Assembly (NCBI RefSeq): GCF_023684385.1
Contig: NZ_JAGSOJ010000004.1
Coordinates: forward strand, 124,001-188,000
Length of the DNA: 64,000 nucleotides
DNA from: Oceanirhabdus seepicola
Lineage (GTDB): Bacteria; Bacillota; Clostridia; Clostridiales; Clostridiaceae
Reading direction: 5' to 3'
Positions 61,934 through 64,000 of this stretch are shown piece after piece (position 1 is the stretch's first letter; every line of letters starts with the position of its first letter). Below the pieces are notes generated by a model. It was not told where the DNA came from. It was given only the letters and a program-made list of their open reading frames with translations, and ran no database searches. The translations under genes and the position numbers were made by a program.

Positions 61934-63646
61934 TCATTTACTATTAATCTCTTTCTTCGCCTTAATCAATGCCTTAAACTCCTCATCTAATTTCATATAC
62001 TTTTCATCCCCAGGACTCCAAAGATTAAATTCTCCAAGGATTGAAGCTATTCTATTTTCAATTATCATAAGTTGTTCTTCCATTGATTTATCTTCTTTCT
62101 TTTCCCCATTTTGTTTAATATTCATATATTCTTTAAATGAATACTCTATTCTTTTAATTTTATTTTCCTGGAAAATCAGAACCTTATCACATAATCTCTC
62201 AAGAAGATATCTGTCGTGGGATACTAAAATTATGGTTCCTTCATATTCTTCTAGTGTTCTCTCCAACATCTCTCTACTGTGAAGATCAAGGTGATTAGTA
62301 GGCTCATCTAGTATTAAAAGGTTATTCTCCATCATAATCATATGCGCAATCTTAAGTCTTGTTCTCTCCCCTAAACTCAGAGTCCCAATCTTCTTATAAA
62401 TCATACTTTTTGAGAATCCCATGTTAATTAATAAAGTCTGTAACATTCCTCTTTTTTTATTATTTTCAAAGTGAAAAACCTCCAACACAGTCTTCTCCCC
62501 ATCCAAACCCAGTACATCCTGACTTAGATAGGCAACTTTAGTAGCTGGGCTCAAATATATATCCCCCTCATCCATGGTACATTCCTTTAGTATGGCTTTG
62601 ATTAGAGTAGTTTTACCACATCCATTCCTACCAAGCAACCCTATTTTCTCACCTTTTTTAACATAGAATGAACTATCCTCAAATAACTTTTTATCCCCAA
62701 AATTCTTTGATATCCCTTTTCCTTCAAGTATCCTATTACCACTCTTATCATTACTGACAAAATTGAATTGAATATTTTGTTCTTCCTTAGGCTTTTCAAC
62801 CCCATCAACTTCAATTTTTTCAAGTCTTTTGATCCTTGACTTCACTTGCTTATCCTTCTTCTTCACTCTAACTCTGTAGCCTTCCTTGAGCCCTTCTTTC
62901 TCTGTTGATTCCCTATGCCCCTTTTCAGACCATGTTTTCAATTGTTTTATATCACTTTCTATCTTAGCCTTATATTTTTCTTGTGTTTCATACTGATGTA
63001 ATTGACTCTCATATCTTCTTCTCTTCTCATCACGATAAAAAGTGTAGTTTCCCCTATAGCACTGAGCTTCCCCATCCTCAATCTCAATAATTCTATTAAC
63101 AGCCTTATCCATGAAATACCGATCATGAGATATCACTATTATTGTTCCTCTATATTTCTCAACCTCGCTAATAAGCCACTGGATTCCTTCATAATCCATA
63201 TGATTTGTTGGTTCATCCAAAATGAGGAGTGATGGTTTCTCAGCCCAAATTTTTGCAATAGCAAGCTTAGTCTTTTCCCCTCCACTAAGGTTACTAAGTC
63301 TTGAATGATCCCAATCATCTATCTTATCAATCCCCAATTCCTTTGATGTCTGAAAGAACTCCCTTATCTCTTCCTTATCACCCTGAATCATATCTTGAAA
63401 TTCCCCTTGTGAGTAGTAGGTAGATTGATGTAGATACCCAATTTTTATATTCTTATGATGCCATAGTATAGTTCCTCCATCAGCCTCTAATGCACCAGTG
63501 ATAATATTTGCTAGAGTTGTCTTACCTGCTCCATTATTACCAACAATCCCTATTCTATCGCCTCTTTCAACATGGAAGCTTACGTCTTTTAAAATAATTC
63601 TTTCCCCAAATTCTTTCTTGATGTTTGTACATTTAAATACTGTCAT
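61934..63646 (-). CDS. ABC-F family ATPase, ribosome-associated
   Basis: GGAGGGG lies 5-6 bases before the ATG (570 aa). Two ABC domains are present with no membrane part: Walker A GNNGAGKTTLAN and GRNGCGKTTLIK, signatures LSGGEKTKLAIAK and LSLGERTRLKIAH, Walker B ILDEPTNHMD and ILDEPTNHLD. The linker (about 195-305) is basic and helical as in ribosome-protecting members such as Lsa, Vga and VmlR. A C-terminal coiled coil ends the protein. A second ABC-F gene lies directly upstream. Confidence 0.92.
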   Translation of the reverse strand: MTVFKCTNIKKEFGERIILKDVSFHVERGDRIGIVGNNGAGKTTLANIITGALEADGGTILWHHKNIKIGYLHQSTYYSQGEFQDMIQGDKEEIREFFQTSKELGIDKIDDWDHSRLSNLSGGEKTKLAIAKIWAEKPSLLILDEPTNHMDYEGIQWLISEVEKYRGTIIVISHDRYFMDKAVNRIIEIEDGEAQCYRGNYTFYRDEKRRRYESQLHQYETQEKYKAKIESDIKQLKTWSEKGHRESTEKEGLKEGYRVRVKKKDKQVKSRIKRLEKIEVDGVEKPKEEQNIQFNFVSNDKSGNRILEGKGISKNFGDKKLFEDSSFYVKKGEKIGLLGRNGCGKTTLIKAILKECTMDEGDIYLSPATKVAYLSQDVLGLDGEKTVLEVFHFENNKKRGMLQTLLINMGFSKSMIYKKIGTLSLGERTRLKIAHMIMMENNLLILDEPTNHLDLHSREMLERTLEEYEGTIILVSHDRYLLERLCDKVLIFQENKIKRIEYSFKEYMNIKQNGEKKEDKSMEEQLMIIENRIASILGEFNLWSPGDEKYMKLDEEFKALIKAKKEINSK

Positions 63647-63687
63647 ACTATCCCCTCCTACCTACTTAGGGTCGGCTTAAAAATTAT

Positions 63688-63748
63688 TTCCACTTTTGTT
63701 TCAAAAATGTGAATGGTTCTTGCACTTTTTGAAACAACTTTAGTGGAA
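63688..63748 (-). terminator. Long imperfect hairpin between tandem ABC-F genes, terminator or attenuator
   Basis: GTTTCAAAAA pairs with TTTTTGAAAC, and outer TTCCACT pairs with AGTGGAA with small internal loops (61 bases in all). On the minus strand it lies 55 bases past the stop of the upstream ABC-F gene and about 40 bases before the ribosome binding site of the next. It may separate the two or act as an attenuator. Confidence 0.5.
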
Positions 63749-63803
63749 TTTATTTTTTAACGATCCCTTAATTAAATATTAACTCCTTTTTACTCACTAT
63801 GGT

Positions 63804-64000
63804 TTAACCACAAAATTCTCTCTTTCTTTTTATGAGAGTTTTAAATTCCTCATCCAATTTTTCATACTCCTCAACCCCTGGACTTAAGAGACTTAGCTCC
63901 CCAAGAACAGCTGCAATTCTATTCTCTAATATCATAAGTTGTTCCTCTTTTGATTTCTCCTTACTCTTTTTCACATTTCCTTCTTTCATATCCATATATT
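63804..64000 (-). CDS. ABC-F family ATPase, C-terminal end of a second tandem copy
   Basis: The open frame enters from the right edge and ends at 63804. The last 63 residues (EEQLMILENRIAAVLGELSLLSPG, then YEKLDEEFKTLIKRKRE) align with the C-terminal coiled coil of the 61934-63646 gene, with about two thirds identical. It is therefore the end of a tandem duplicate whose main part lies outside the window. Confidence 0.85.
   Translation of the reverse strand, partial: YMDMKEGNVKKSKEKSKEEQLMILENRIAAVLGELSLLSPGVEEYEKLDEEFKTLIKRKREFCG

Overview
The window reads as chromosomal DNA of a low-GC Firmicute, most likely a Clostridium sensu stricto-type organism. The base composition is very AT-rich, ribosome binding sites are strong AGGAGG types, TTG/GTG starts are frequent, and there are clostridial families such as a CD3324-like regulator, two DUF1450 proteins, DUF1622, YitT and a cobalamin riboswitch. 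No rRNA, tRNA, phage, plasmid or CRISPR signal was seen. Most genes lie on the minus strand.

Layout. 0-8 kb: unknown and membrane proteins, a lipoprotein, and a lipoprotein/response regulator/histidine kinase operon. 8.4-14.4 kb: a leftward surface-polysaccharide operon (ABC permease, ABC ATPase, two GT4 glycosyltransferases, a nucleotide-sugar dehydrogenase). 14.6-15.9 kb: a YitT-family membrane protein behind a cobalamin riboswitch with a visible terminator and antiterminator. 16-26 kb: a PrcB-like secreted protein, GNAT, TIM-barrel and NUDIX proteins, a pentapeptide-repeat protein, RNase Z, an ArsC-like protein, an orphan carotenoid-type desaturase beside a short cis-prenyltransferase, and a REP-associated (Y1/RAYT-type) transposase at 19.7-20.6 kb. 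26.7-37 kb: two DUF1450 paralogues, a five-gene ABC transporter plus two-component module, hydrolases, a D-2-hydroxyacid dehydrogenase and mannose-6-phosphate isomerase. 37-64 kb: a GC-rich multi-hairpin block, a frameshifted NUDIX gene, PHP and EEP hydrolases, a TetM-like GTPase, tandem duplicated PAS histidine kinases, a GNAT/Fes-like esterase cassette between 72-bp direct repeats, a chemoreceptor, a radical SAM/CBS pair, a frameshifted aminoglycoside phosphotransferase, several GNATs, and tandem ABC-F genes running off the right end.

The strongest system-level signal is a family of twelve intergenic hairpins with the core GGGACGGTTCAT...ATGAACCGTCCC. All lie between 0.67 and 34.99 kb, and the RAYT-type transposase lies inside that stretch. 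Upper and lower arms differ between copies, but the two arms of one copy usually still match each other. This is what a clostridial REP/RAYT system would look like. The hairpins often sit within a few bases of stop codons, so some may also act as terminators.

Other points of interest are the B12-riboswitch-controlled YitT gene, the GC-rich structured block upstream of manA, the CrtN-like/UppS-like pair, the direct-repeat-flanked cassette, an Rx4H motif (HEPN-like) in the CBS protein next to an SPL-like radical SAM enzyme, and two genes broken by apparent single-base frameshifts. Where a strong ribosome binding site sits inside the longest open frame, I moved the start inward and say so in the entry.
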